Notes: generated by a model not told the origin, from the sequence alone. Counted from the stretch's first letter, positions 1 to 5,906 are shown. The stretch is DNA of 7,960 bases from an uncultured Pseudoxanthomonas sp. (GCA_937975725.1 CALJUL010000126.1:1-7960); one strand, 5' to 3'. A program made the numbers and translations.

Positions 1-858
1 TTCCGCGAGATCATGTCCGCCTGCCTGGCGCAGCAGGAGCCGCTGAAGATCGGCTACCTGGGACCGGAGGGCACCTTCAGCCAGCAGGCAGTGCTCAAGC
101 ACTTCGGCCGCTCGGCGCACGGGCTGCCGCTGGCGAGCATTGAGGAGGTCTTCCAGGAAGTGGAGAGCGGCGCGGCCGATTTCGGCGTGGTGCCGGTGGA
201 GAATTCGGGGCAGGGCACCATCCAGATCACCCTGGACATGTTCCTCACCTCCGGCCTGAAGATCTGCGGCGAAGTGGAATTGCGCGTGCACCAGTTCCTG
301 ATGTCGCGCAGCGGCCGCATCGGCGACATCGAGCGCATCTACGCGCACCCGCAGTCCTTCGCCCAGACCTCGGGCTGGCTGCGTGCCAATCTGCCGAAGG
401 TGGAGAAGGTGCCGGTGTCCAGCAACGCCGAAGGCGCCCGCCGTGCGCGCAACAGCGACGACGCCGCCGCCATCGGCGGCGAGAGCGCGGCGCACGTGTA
501 CGGCCTGAAGAAGGTGGTGATGGGCCCGATCCAGGACGACAAGGACAACACCACGCGCTTCCTGGTGATCGGCCGCAGCATCTTCCCGCCGTCCGGCCAC
601 GACCGCACCTCGGTGCTGGTGTTCATCCACGACAAGCCTGGCGCGCTGTTCGACGTGCTCAGTCCGTTCGCCCGCCACGGCATCAGCATGAACCGCATCG
701 AGTCGCGGCCCTCGCACCATGCCAAGTGGGAATACGGTTTCTTCATCGACCTGGCCGGCCACGTCGAGGACGAGGCGATGAAGCAGGCGCTGGCCGAACT
801 CGAAGAGCATTCGGCGCAGATCAAGGTGCTGGGCTCGTATCCCGTCGCCGTGCCGTGA
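1..858 (+). CDS. pheA: P-protein (chorismate mutase/prephenate dehydratase), 5'-truncated
   Basis: Prephenate dehydratase converts prephenate to phenylpyruvate in cytosolic phenylalanine synthesis. The frame is open from base 1, reading FREI before the first visible ATG at 13. FREIMSACLA followed by the dehydratase domain matches the linker of bifunctional P-proteins, so I treat the gene as continuing upstream, with an AroQ chorismate mutase domain outside the window; the ATG at 13 is probably internal. Numbered from that Met, the dehydratase domain starts with GYLGPEGTFSQ (14-24), has PVENSGQGT (61-69), and ends with the conserved TRF motif (181-183) in DNTTRFLVIG. An ACT domain follows (about 198-281) with GALFDVLSPF (210-219) and ESRP (230-233), the phenylalanine-binding feedback site in this family. 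The stop is TGA at 856-858. aroA follows in the same direction. Certain for dehydratase plus ACT; the mutase domain is inferred. Confidence 0.96.
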   Translation, partial: FREIMSACLAQQEPLKIGYLGPEGTFSQQAVLKHFGRSAHGLPLASIEEVFQEVESGAADFGVVPVENSGQGTIQITLDMFLTSGLKICGEVELRVHQFLMSRSGRIGDIERIYAHPQSFAQTSGWLRANLPKVEKVPVSSNAEGARRARNSDDAAAIGGESAAHVYGLKKVVMGPIQDDKDNTTRFLVIGRSIFPPSGHDRTSVLVFIHDKPGALFDVLSPFARHGISMNRIESRPSHHAKWEYGFFIDLAGHVEDEAMKQALAELEEHSAQIKVLGSYPVAVP

Positions 859-873
859 CCCGGCTCCGCTGAG

Positions 874-934
874 GGGGAAGACCGAAATGGGAACGGCATC
901 CGGCATGCGGATGCCCGTGCCCCCTCGCTTCCCC
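874..934 (+). repeat. Nested inverted repeats in the pheA-aroA spacer
   Basis: ggggaag (874-880) is perfectly complementary to cttcccc (928-934). Inside it lies a compact hairpin, ggcatccg (895-902) with cggatgcc (908-915), loop gcatg. A second cttcccc copy at 960-966 could compete for the same partner, and it can also pair partly with ggaag in the purine-rich stretch (972-983) just upstream of aroA. No T-run follows, so this is not a standard intrinsic terminator. It could be an RNA stability or processing element between cotranscribed genes, or a decayed intergenic repeat. No leader peptide with Phe/Trp/Tyr codons was seen. Confidence 0.45.
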
Positions 935-996
935 GGCACCCGATCGCACTATTTCGACTCTTCCCCGCAGGCGGAGGAAGGGGCTGAACCCAAGAG

Positions 997-2313
997 ATGG
1001 CAATGACGAACAAGCAAGACTGGATCGCATCCCCCGGCCGACCGTTGCGCGGCACCCTGGCCATCCCCGGCGACAAGTCGGTCTCGCACCGCGCGGTGAT
1101 GTTCGCCGCGTTGGCCGACGGCGTGTCGCACGTCGACGGTTTCCTGGAAGGCGAGGACACGCGCGCCACCGCGGCAATCTTCGCCCGCATGGGCGTGCGC
1201 ATCGACACCCCGTCGCCCTCGCGGCGCGTGGTGCACGGCGTGGGCGTGGACGGGTTGAAGGCGCCGGACGGCCCGCTGGACTGCGGCAATGCCGGCACCG
1301 GCATGCGTCTGCTGGCGGGCCTGCTGGCGGCGCAGTCGTTCGACAGTGTGCTGGTGGGCGACGCCTCGCTGTCGAAGCGGCCGATGCGCCGCGTCACCGG
1401 CCCGCTGGCGAAGATGGGCGCGCGCATCGACACCGGCGAAGGCGGCGTGCCGCCGTTGCACATCCACGGCGGCCAGCCGCTGGCCGGCATCGACTACACG
1501 CTGGAAGTCGCCAGCGCGCAGGTGAAGTCCGCGCTGCTCCTGGCCGGCCTGTACGCCGAGGGCGAAACCACGGTGCGCGAGCCGCATCCCACCCGCGACT
1601 ACACCGAGCGCATGCTGGCGGCCTTCGGCGTGGACATCGATTTCTCGCCCGGCTACGCGCGTTTGCGCGGCGGCCAGCGGCTGAAGGCCGCCGACATCGC
1701 GGTGCCTGCGGACTTCTCCTCGGCCGCGTTCTACCTGGTGGCGGCGAGTATTGTCCCCGGCTCCGAACTGCGCCTGCGCGCGGTAGGCCTGAATCCGCGC
1801 CGCACCGGCCTGCTGCAGGCGCTGCGCATGATGGGCGCCGACATCGCCGAGGAGAACGCCAGCGAACACGGCGGCGAGCCGGTCGCCGACCTGGTGGTGC
1901 GCCACGCGCCGCTGCACGGCATCGAGGTGCCCGAGGCGCTGGTGCCGGACATGATCGACGAATTCCCGGCGCTGTTCGTCGCCGCCGCCTGTGCGGAAGG
2001 CCCGACCGTGGTGCGCGGCGCCGCCGAACTGCGGGTGAAGGAATCCGACCGCCTGGCGGCCATGGCCCACGGCCTGCGCACCCTGGGCCTGCGCGTGGAC
2101 GAGACGCCGGACGGCGCCACGATCTTCCCGGGCGCGCTGGGCGGCGGCGAGGTGGACAGCCACGGCGACCACCGCATCGCCATGGCCTTCGCCGTCGCCG
2201 GCCAGCGGGCGCAGGGCGAAGTGCGCATCGGTGACATCGCCAACGTGGCCACTTCCTTCCCCGGCTTCGACACCCTGGCGACCGGCGCCGGCTTCGCCCT
2301 GCGCAACGCCTGA
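997..2313 (+). CDS. aroA: 3-phosphoshikimate 1-carboxyvinyltransferase (EPSP synthase)
   Basis: Joins phosphoenolpyruvate to shikimate-3-phosphate to make EPSP, the step before chorismate synthase; cytosolic. The 438-residue product has the whole family signature: GDKSVSHR (25-32, substrate/PEP-binding Lys27), LDCGNAGTGMRLLAG (95-109), GDASLSKRPM (121-130), ASAQVKSALLLAGL (172-185), NPRRTG (266-271), the catalytic Asp in PDMIDEFP (317-324), ELRVKESDR (344-352), GDHRIAMAF (390-398) and ATSFPGFDTL (418-427). The pattern of GDKSxSHR, SAQVK and GDASLxKRPM resembles the CP4-like (class II) branch more than E. coli AroA, and matches Xanthomonas AroA as I remember it. Start: ATG at 997 is used, but a second in-frame ATG at 1003 lies 6 nt after aagag (992-996) and is equally possible; ggaggaagggg (973-983) lies 13 nt or more upstream. 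Probably in an operon with pheA. Confidence 0.97.
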   Translation: MAMTNKQDWIASPGRPLRGTLAIPGDKSVSHRAVMFAALADGVSHVDGFLEGEDTRATAAIFARMGVRIDTPSPSRRVVHGVGVDGLKAPDGPLDCGNAGTGMRLLAGLLAAQSFDSVLVGDASLSKRPMRRVTGPLAKMGARIDTGEGGVPPLHIHGGQPLAGIDYTLEVASAQVKSALLLAGLYAEGETTVREPHPTRDYTERMLAAFGVDIDFSPGYARLRGGQRLKAADIAVPADFSSAAFYLVAASIVPGSELRLRAVGLNPRRTGLLQALRMMGADIAEENASEHGGEPVADLVVRHAPLHGIEVPEALVPDMIDEFPALFVAAACAEGPTVVRGAAELRVKESDRLAAMAHGLRTLGLRVDETPDGATIFPGALGGGEVDSHGDHRIAMAFAVAGQRAQGEVRIGDIANVATSFPGFDTLATGAGFALRNA

Positions 2314-2325
2314 TCACCGCTGACC

Positions 2326-2352
2326 CCTGTAGGAGCGGCTTCAGCCGCGACC
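2326..2352 (+). repeat. REP-like palindrome, copy 1 (forward)
   Basis: The core aggagcggcttcagccgc forms a short hairpin, gcggc/gccgc with a ttca loop, preceded by cctgt and followed by gacc. This is the layout of REP sequences common between genes in Pseudomonas and Xanthomonadaceae, where they are usually mobilised by RAYT-type (IS200/605-related) transposases; none is encoded here. It starts 13 nt after the aroA stop and is inverted relative to copies 2 and 3. Confidence 0.75.
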
Positions 2353-2376
2353 GGAAATCCTGAGAAACGGGAGACA

Positions 2377-2487
2377 CGGATCAGGGCGAATGAACGCGGA
2401 TCAAAGAGATTGATTCGCGCCTAATGGCTTCTGCCTTCCGCGGTCGCGGCTGAACCGCTCCTACAGGCGAGGCGCATAGAGACGGGG
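2377..2487 (+). repeat. Composite intergenic repeat, unit A
   Basis: Unit A resembles unit B (2517-2644) in order: cggatc, then gcggatcaaagag with its hairpin, then cgcg..ccaa/cctaa with ggcttctgc, then the inverted REP palindrome, then gaggc..ata(g/a)a(g/a)a(a)cgggg. Within A, cgcggatcaa (2395-2404) pairs with ttgattcgcg (2410-2419) over 10 bp including one G-U, loop agaga. No T-run follows, so A lacks the terminator tail seen in B. The two copies point to duplication of an element of more than 100 nt, not to independent REP insertions. Confidence 0.6.
2442..2467 (-). repeat. REP-like palindrome, copy 2 (inverted)
   Basis: Read on the minus strand, this copy matches copy 1 except for one missing base, giving gcggttcagccgc in the core, so its own hairpin is weakened. 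Copies 1 and 2 face each other across about 89 nt and could fold into one long stem of about 26 bp with a single bulge in an aroA read-through transcript. Confidence 0.72.
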
Positions 2488-2535
2488 CGGCTGAAATTTA
2501 GAGCAGCATGAAGAGGCGGATCGAGGCGGATGATG

Positions 2536-2562
2536 CGGATCAAAGAGCTTGATCCGTTTTTT
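2536..2562 (+). terminator. Intrinsic terminator-like hairpin for aroA, within repeat unit B
   Basis: cggatcaa (2536-2543) pairs perfectly with ttgatccg (2549-2556), loop agagc, followed directly by six T (2557-2562). The orientation suits transcription leaving aroA, whose stop is about 220 nt upstream. The stem is short and only half GC, and it competes with an 11-bp stem formed with 2565-2575. Confidence 0.6.
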
Positions 2563-2598
2563 CGCTTTGATCCGCGTCCAACGGCTTCTGCTTCTCGC

Positions 2599-2625
2599 GG
2601 TCACGGCTGAAGCCGCTCCTACAGG
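2599..2625 (-). repeat. REP-like palindrome, copy 3 (inverted)
   Basis: On the minus strand it matches copy 1 across its full 27 nt with one substitution (gtgacc instead of gcgacc at the end). It has the same orientation as copy 2 and lies at the equivalent position of the second composite repeat unit. Confidence 0.74.
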
Positions 2626-2630
2626 GAGGC

Positions 2631-2663
2631 ATAAAGAAACGGGGACGCCTGCCCGCGTCCCCG
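2631..2663 (-). terminator. Intrinsic terminator of the first TonB-like gene
   Basis: On the minus strand, cggggacgc (2663-2655) pairs perfectly over 9 bp with gcgtccccg (2648-2640), 6-nt loop, then tttctttat (2639-2631). It begins 29 nt beyond the stop codon of the gene ending at 2693. It is GC-rich with a T-rich tail, a good factor-independent terminator. Confidence 0.8.
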
Positions 2664-2692
2664 CTTCCCTTCCTCGTCTCTTGGCCGGCGCG

Positions 2693-3262
2693 TCAGATGG
2701 GCTTGAAGTCCACCGGCACGCGGACCTGGGCGGCGACGGGCTTGCCGTTGCGCATGGCCGGCTCGAAGCGCCACTGGCGCACGGCGCTCAGCGCGGCGCG
2801 GTCCAGTTCGCGCTCGCCGCTGCGTTCGACGAGGCGCACGTTCACCGGATGGCCCTGCGCGTCCACTTCGGCCAGCACCACCACCGAGCCACCCACGCCG
2901 GCGCGCAGCATCGCGGCCGGATAGCGCGGCTCGGCATTGCTGGCCAGCGGGCGGGCATCGCGGCTGACGGCCGGCCGCGTCGCCACGGCGCGGGGCGCGC
3001 GTTCGCGGGCGGCGGTGTTGCCGCGTTCCGTGGCCGGCACCGTCCTGTTGGCTTCGTCCTGGGCCGCGGGCACGGACAGCGGGGCAGTGGCAACCGGCAG
3101 GTCGCGGGTGCGCTGCGACTGGCTCCACCACACCAGCGCGGCCGCCGCAATCGCCAGGCCCAGCAGCACCAGCAGCACGGGCGAAGCGTTGTGCCTGGAC
3201 CCGTCCGCCGAATCGTCCACGGTTTCCGGGATGCGGTATTCGTTGTTCGCTGACATCGACAT
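2693..3262 (-). CDS. TonB-family energy transducer-like protein (first copy)
   Basis: Predicted inner-membrane protein of 189 residues with a periplasmic TonB C-terminal domain. In order: a polar cytoplasmic N-terminus (1-26), one hydrophobic segment (about 27-46, ending VWW), a charged/Ala-rich periplasmic linker (about 47-106), and the TonB domain (about 107-189) with RYPAAMLRAG, GGSVVVLAEVDAQG, LDRAALSAVRQWRFEP and VPVDF, all family hallmarks. Proteins of this kind pass inner-membrane energy to outer-membrane receptors. The S-x3-H motif of the E. coli TonB membrane helix is not visible and no exbB/exbD lies nearby, so a true energising role is unproven. Start: ggaggt (plus-strand acctcc, 3266-3271) lies 3 nt from the chosen ATG and 9 nt from a second in-frame ATG at 3256, which may be the real start. 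It has its own terminator at 2631-2663. Confidence 0.88.
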   Translation of the reverse strand: MSMSANNEYRIPETVDDSADGSRHNASPVLLVLLGLAIAAAALVWWSQSQRTRDLPVATAPLSVPAAQDEANRTVPATERGNTAARERAPRAVATRPAVSRDARPLASNAEPRYPAAMLRAGVGGSVVVLAEVDAQGHPVNVRLVERSGERELDRAALSAVRQWRFEPAMRNGKPVAAQVRVPVDFKPI

Positions 3263-3348
3263 GAGACCTCCGCTTCACGTTGAGGAACGGGGCCGAGTCT
3301 TGGCGCGGGGATGTTCGCGATGCGTGAGCCTGCGGTGAAACCGGCGCG

Positions 3349-3379
3349 CGGGAGTTCAGCTAGCCGAACGGGAGTTCAG
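3349..3379 (-). repeat. 11-bp direct repeat upstream of the first TonB-like gene
   Basis: cgggagttcag occurs at 3349-3359 and exactly again at 3369-3379, a 20-bp period (about two helical turns), with gctagccgaa-type sequence between. On the minus strand it reads ctgaactcccg, about 90-120 nt upstream of the TonB-like start. The spacing would suit a tandem operator or duplicated promoter element, but no regulator can be named. Confidence 0.5.
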
Positions 3380-3418
3380 GCTTGTCGCCGGGGCATGAAG
3401 ATAGGCGCTGGCGCAGGG

Positions 3419-3466
3419 CGATGCGTGGGTCGAGTACCGCATCGAACCAAGGATGAGTCGATGCGG
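3419..3466. repeat. Three-part competing inverted repeat
   Basis: cgatgcg (3419-3425), ccgcatcg (3437-3444) and cgatgcgg (3459-3466): the middle segment is complementary to either flank, over 7 bp on the left and 8 bp on the right. Two mutually exclusive hairpins are therefore possible on either strand. No function can be assigned. Confidence 0.45.
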
Positions 3467-3862
3467 AAGGAACCAGGGGTTGTGGCGCAGGTACTCCGTC
3501 CTTGCGGATTGAAATGTTTGCATGCGTTGCCGCTTGCATGTCGCATGCCTTGCGATGGGCGTTGTTGCGAAGATCGCGGTGCCGTGGTGCGAATGCGGGA
3601 AGTCCTTGGAGCATAAGGCGCAGGAGATGTCCATGCCTTCAACACATGGCGCGGAACCGCGATGCATCAACGGCCATGCCTTCGCACTTATCGCTTGCAT
3701 CCCTGACGCATTGTTTCAGCCAACCGCCGACCAAAGCAGCAGCTACGGATTTCTTCCACCTGTCCCCAGGGCGCCGTTCAACGCAGCCGTGTCATCGAAG
3801 CCTTCCGACAGCACGCAGGGCATCCGCCGCAACCACGCGCGGCCTCACATCGTCCCAGTGCT

Positions 3863-4510
3863 TCACTGCATCCTGAAATCGATCGGCACCGTCACCGCGC
3901 CGGGCACCGGCTGGCCGTCGCGCTGGGCCGGCTGGAAGCGCCAGCGGCGCACCGCGTCCACGGCGGCGCGGTCCAGGTCGCGCGAACCGCTGCGCTGGGC
4001 CACTTCCACCGACAGTGGCGCGCCGTCGGCGCCGACTTCCACCCGCACCATCACCGTGCCCTGTTCGCCGTTGCGCATCGCCGCGGCCGGGTAGTCGGGC
4101 GCGGGGGACTGGCCGGGGATGGGCACCGGCACGTTGCCCGGGGCCAGCGCGACGGCCGGCGGTGGAGCAGGGGGGGCGACCGGCGTGGTCGGTGCGGCCG
4201 GGGCTTCCTGCACCGGGGCGGGAAGCGGCGTTTCCTCGACCAGTTGCGGGCGTTCCTGGGCCGGGCGCGGGGCCGGTTCCTCCAGGCCGCTGGCGCCGTC
4301 GCCGGTGGACAGCGGTTCCGGCAGGGCTTCCACCGGCAGGGCCTTGCCCGCGGGCGCGGCGTCGGGCGTGTAGAAGCCGTCGTCGCGGTCGGCCCACCAG
4401 ACGATCACGAACAGCAGCAGGCCGGCCCCGAAGGCGATGGCGGCGTTGCGCAGGGCGGTGCGGGGCAGGCGGAAGGTGAAATGCGGATCGCGCGGTTGCT
4501 GGGCCGACAT
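3863..4510 (-). CDS. TonB-family energy transducer-like protein (second copy)
   Basis: Predicted 215-residue inner-membrane protein with a periplasmic TonB domain. A short cytoplasmic N-terminus (1-20) is followed by a hydrophobic segment (about 22-39, ending VWW as in the first copy), an acidic then Pro/Ala-rich linker (about 50-136, very proline-dense at 95-137) that could span the periplasm, and a TonB C-terminal domain (about 137-215) with DYPAAAMRNG, GTVMVRVEVGADG, RSGSRDLDRAAVDAVRRWRF and VTVPIDF. The open frame extends far upstream to 4876, but that part is antisense to serS; the ATG at 4510 is chosen because it precedes the membrane anchor and has ggtga five nt upstream. As in the first copy, no S-x3-H motif is visible in the helix and no exbB/exbD is adjacent. 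It is divergent from serS. The TonB fold is clear; the partner is unknown. Confidence 0.88.
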   Translation of the reverse strand: MSAQQPRDPHFTFRLPRTALRNAAIAFGAGLLLFVIVWWADRDDGFYTPDAAPAGKALPVEALPEPLSTGDGASGLEEPAPRPAQERPQLVEETPLPAPVQEAPAAPTTPVAPPAPPPAVALAPGNVPVPIPGQSPAPDYPAAAMRNGEQGTVMVRVEVGADGAPLSVEVAQRSGSRDLDRAAVDAVRRWRFQPAQRDGQPVPGAVTVPIDFRMQ

Positions 4511-4620
4511 GGGAATCACCGTTGGGATGCCGCCGATTCTTGCACAGCCGGCGTCGATGCGCGGGCAAGCCGGCGCGGATGGGCGATAATGGCCGCTTCC
4601 CACGCCAGACCGCAGTTCCC
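4511..4620. promoter_or_regulatory. Divergent promoter region, TonB-like gene / serS
   Basis: This 110-nt spacer must hold signals for both genes. On the plus strand gataat (4585-4590) is a good -10 candidate about 30 nt before serS, but no recognisable -35 lies 16-18 nt upstream (the sequence there is near cgggca). The minus-strand ggtga of the TonB-like gene lies at about 4516-4520. serS itself has no clear Shine-Dalgarno before its ATG. Confidence 0.4.
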
Positions 4621-5901
4621 ATGCTCGATCCCGCCCTGCTACGCCACCAGCCCGCCGAACTCGCCCAGCGCCTGAAGGAGAGCCGCGGCTTCGATCTGGA
4701 CGTCTCCCGCCTCGCCGAGCTGGAAGCGTCCCGCAAGCAGATCCAGAAGCGCACCGAGGAACTGCAGAACCTGCGCAACACCCGTTCCAAGGCCATCGGC
4801 CAGGCCAAGGCCAGGGGCGAGGACGTGGCCGCGCTGATGACCGAAGTGGCCGGCTTCGGCGACGAGCTGAAGGCATCGGAAGTGCGGCTGGACGAGATAC
4901 GCGCGGAGATCGAGTCCATCGCGCTGGGCATCCCCAACCTGCCGCACGCCAGCGTGCCGCTGGGCGGCGACGAGAGCGGCAACGTCGAGCAGCACCGCTG
5001 GGGCACGCCGCGCAGCTTCGACTTCCCGGTCAGGGACCACGTGGAACTGGGCGCCCGACACGGCTGGCTGGATGCCGACACCGCCGCCAAGATCTCCGGC
5101 GCGCGCTTCACCGTGCTGCGCGGGCAACTGGCGCGCCTGCACCGGGCACTGGCGCAGTTCATGCTGGACACGCACGCCGGCGAGCACGGATACGAAGAGA
5201 CCAACGTGCCGGTGATCGTCAACGCCGACAGCCTGTTCGGCACCGGGCAGTTGCCCAAGTTCGAGGAGGACATGTTCGCCACCCAGCTCGGCGACCACCG
5301 GCGCTACCTGATCTCCACCTCAGAGATCGCGCTGACCAACATCGTCCGCGACGAGATCGTCGACGACGCGCGCCTGCCGCTGCGCATGACCGCGCATTCG
5401 CTGTGCTTCCGCTCCGAGGCCGGCAGCGGCGGCCGCGACGTGCGCGGCATGATCCGCCAGCACCAGTTCGAGAAGGTGGAACTGGTGTCGATCGCGCGCC
5501 CGTCCGAGAGCTACGACGAGCACGAGCGCATGACCCGCGCCGCCGAGACGGTGCTGGAGAAGCTGGGCCTGCCGTACCGCCGCATGCTGCTGTGCTCGGG
5601 CGACATGGGCTTCTCGGCCACCAAGACCTACGACCTGGAGGTCTGGCTGCCTTCGCAGCAGACCTACCGCGAGATTTCCTCGTGTTCCAACTGCGAGGAT
5701 TTCCAGGCCCGCCGCATGCAGGCACGCTGGCGCAACCCGGCCACCGGCAAGCCCGAGCTGGTGCACACGCTCAACGGCTCCGGCACCGCTGTGGGCCGTG
5801 CGCTGATCGCGGTGATGGAGAACTACCAGAACGCCGACGGATCGATCACGGTGCCCGAAGTGCTGCGCCCGTACATGGGCGGGGCCGAACAGATCGCCTG
5901 A
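4621..5901 (+). CDS. serS: Seryl-tRNA synthetase
   Basis: Charges tRNA-Ser (and tRNA-Sec where present) with serine; cytosolic class II synthetase acting as a homodimer. The 426-residue product has normal bacterial length. The N-terminal half-domain (about 1-105) is charged and helical, forming the long antiparallel coiled-coil arm that grips the tRNA-Ser variable arm in this family. The catalytic core has the serine-binding TSE (233-235), motif 2 CFRSEAGSGGRDVRGMIRQH (262-281) with its ATP-binding Arg264, the SCSNCEDFQARR stretch (354-365), and motif 3 NGSGTAVGRALIAVMENYQ (385-403) with Arg393. The frame is open upstream to 4522, but MLDPALLR at 4621 is the family N-terminus, so that start is used. 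It lies about 2 kb from a tRNA-Ser gene. Certain identification. Confidence 0.98.
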   Translation: MLDPALLRHQPAELAQRLKESRGFDLDVSRLAELEASRKQIQKRTEELQNLRNTRSKAIGQAKARGEDVAALMTEVAGFGDELKASEVRLDEIRAEIESIALGIPNLPHASVPLGGDESGNVEQHRWGTPRSFDFPVRDHVELGARHGWLDADTAAKISGARFTVLRGQLARLHRALAQFMLDTHAGEHGYEETNVPVIVNADSLFGTGQLPKFEEDMFATQLGDHRRYLISTSEIALTNIVRDEIVDDARLPLRMTAHSLCFRSEAGSGGRDVRGMIRQHQFEKVELVSIARPSESYDEHERMTRAAETVLEKLGLPYRRMLLCSGDMGFSATKTYDLEVWLPSQQTYREISSCSNCEDFQARRMQARWRNPATGKPELVHTLNGSGTAVGRALIAVMENYQNADGSITVPEVLRPYMGGAEQIA

Positions 5902-5906
5902 TTCCA

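Larger units (their letters stand above)
2517..2644 (+). repeat. Composite intergenic repeat, unit B
   Basis: Unit B is the second copy of the element in unit A, longer mainly because of about 19 extra nt (gttttttcgctttgat region, around 2556-2573). It holds a perfect 11-bp inverted repeat, gcggatcaaag (2535-2545) with ctttgatccgc (2565-2575), which competes with the shorter terminator-like stem at 2536-2556. Its right end, cgggg at 2640-2644, is also part of the left arm of the minus-strand terminator of the TonB-like gene. Confidence 0.6.
2314..2692. other. Gene-free convergent spacer with REP-like repeats and two terminators
   Basis: This 379-nt gap separates aroA (plus) from the TonB-like gene (minus), which converge on it. 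It has no convincing coding frame. It contains three REP-like palindromes, two copies of a longer composite repeat that includes two of those palindromes, and two oppositely oriented terminator-like hairpins, each listed separately. Confidence 0.8.
3263..3862. other. Gene-free 600-nt stretch between the two TonB-like genes
   Basis: No frame here reads like a protein: the open frames on both strands are Cys/His/Arg-rich without recognisable motifs and run into neighbouring genes out of frame. The stretch looks visibly less GC-rich than the flanking genes. It holds the ribosome binding site of the first TonB-like gene at its left end, a short direct repeat (3349-3379), competing inverted repeats (3419-3466) and a cluster of gcatg words (about 3520-3550). 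No good -35/-10 pair or T-tailed hairpin was found. It may be an untranslated or regulatory leader, an unrecognised small RNA, or remains of a lost gene. Confidence 0.6.

Noticed and set aside
339..1490. Long minus-strand open frame (383 codons) across the pheA end and aroA start
   Set aside because: Opposes two certain genes and has Ser/Pro/Arg-rich meaningless sequence.
949..2172. Long minus-strand open frame (407 codons) opposite aroA
   Set aside because: Antisense to a certain aroA; composition is His/Arg/Ala/Gln-rich without motifs, a GC-driven shadow.
2326..2625. The three repeated palindromes as a CRISPR array
   Set aside because: Only three copies in mixed orientation with unequal spacing, no uniform spacers and no cas genes; they fit REP elements.
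2549..3253. Plus-strand open frame (234 codons) opposite the first TonB-like gene
   Set aside because: His/Arg/Ala-rich shadow of a supported gene, and it begins inside the repeat block.
3356..3700. Minus-strand open frame (114 codons) in the gene-free stretch, as a possible small Cys/His protein
   Set aside because: Cys and His positions form no metal-site pattern, overlapping frames look equally good, and no ribosome binding site was found.
3522..4094. Plus-strand open frame (190 codons) in the gene-free stretch
   Set aside because: No family motif, runs antisense into the TonB-C domain and changes composition there; no convincing ribosome binding site.
4585..4590. gataat as a confident serS promoter with a -35
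   Set aside because: The -10 word is good but no -35-like hexamer lies at 16-18 nt, so only a low-confidence region was reported.
4511..4876. N-terminal extension of the second TonB-like protein by 122 residues
   Set aside because: The extension is antisense to the serS start, Arg/Ser-rich, and would bury the membrane anchor; ATG at 4510 has ggtga upstream.
3792..5282. Minus-strand open frame of 496 codons spanning the second TonB-like gene and serS
   Set aside because: Out of frame with the TonB domain and antisense to serS; produced by high GC.
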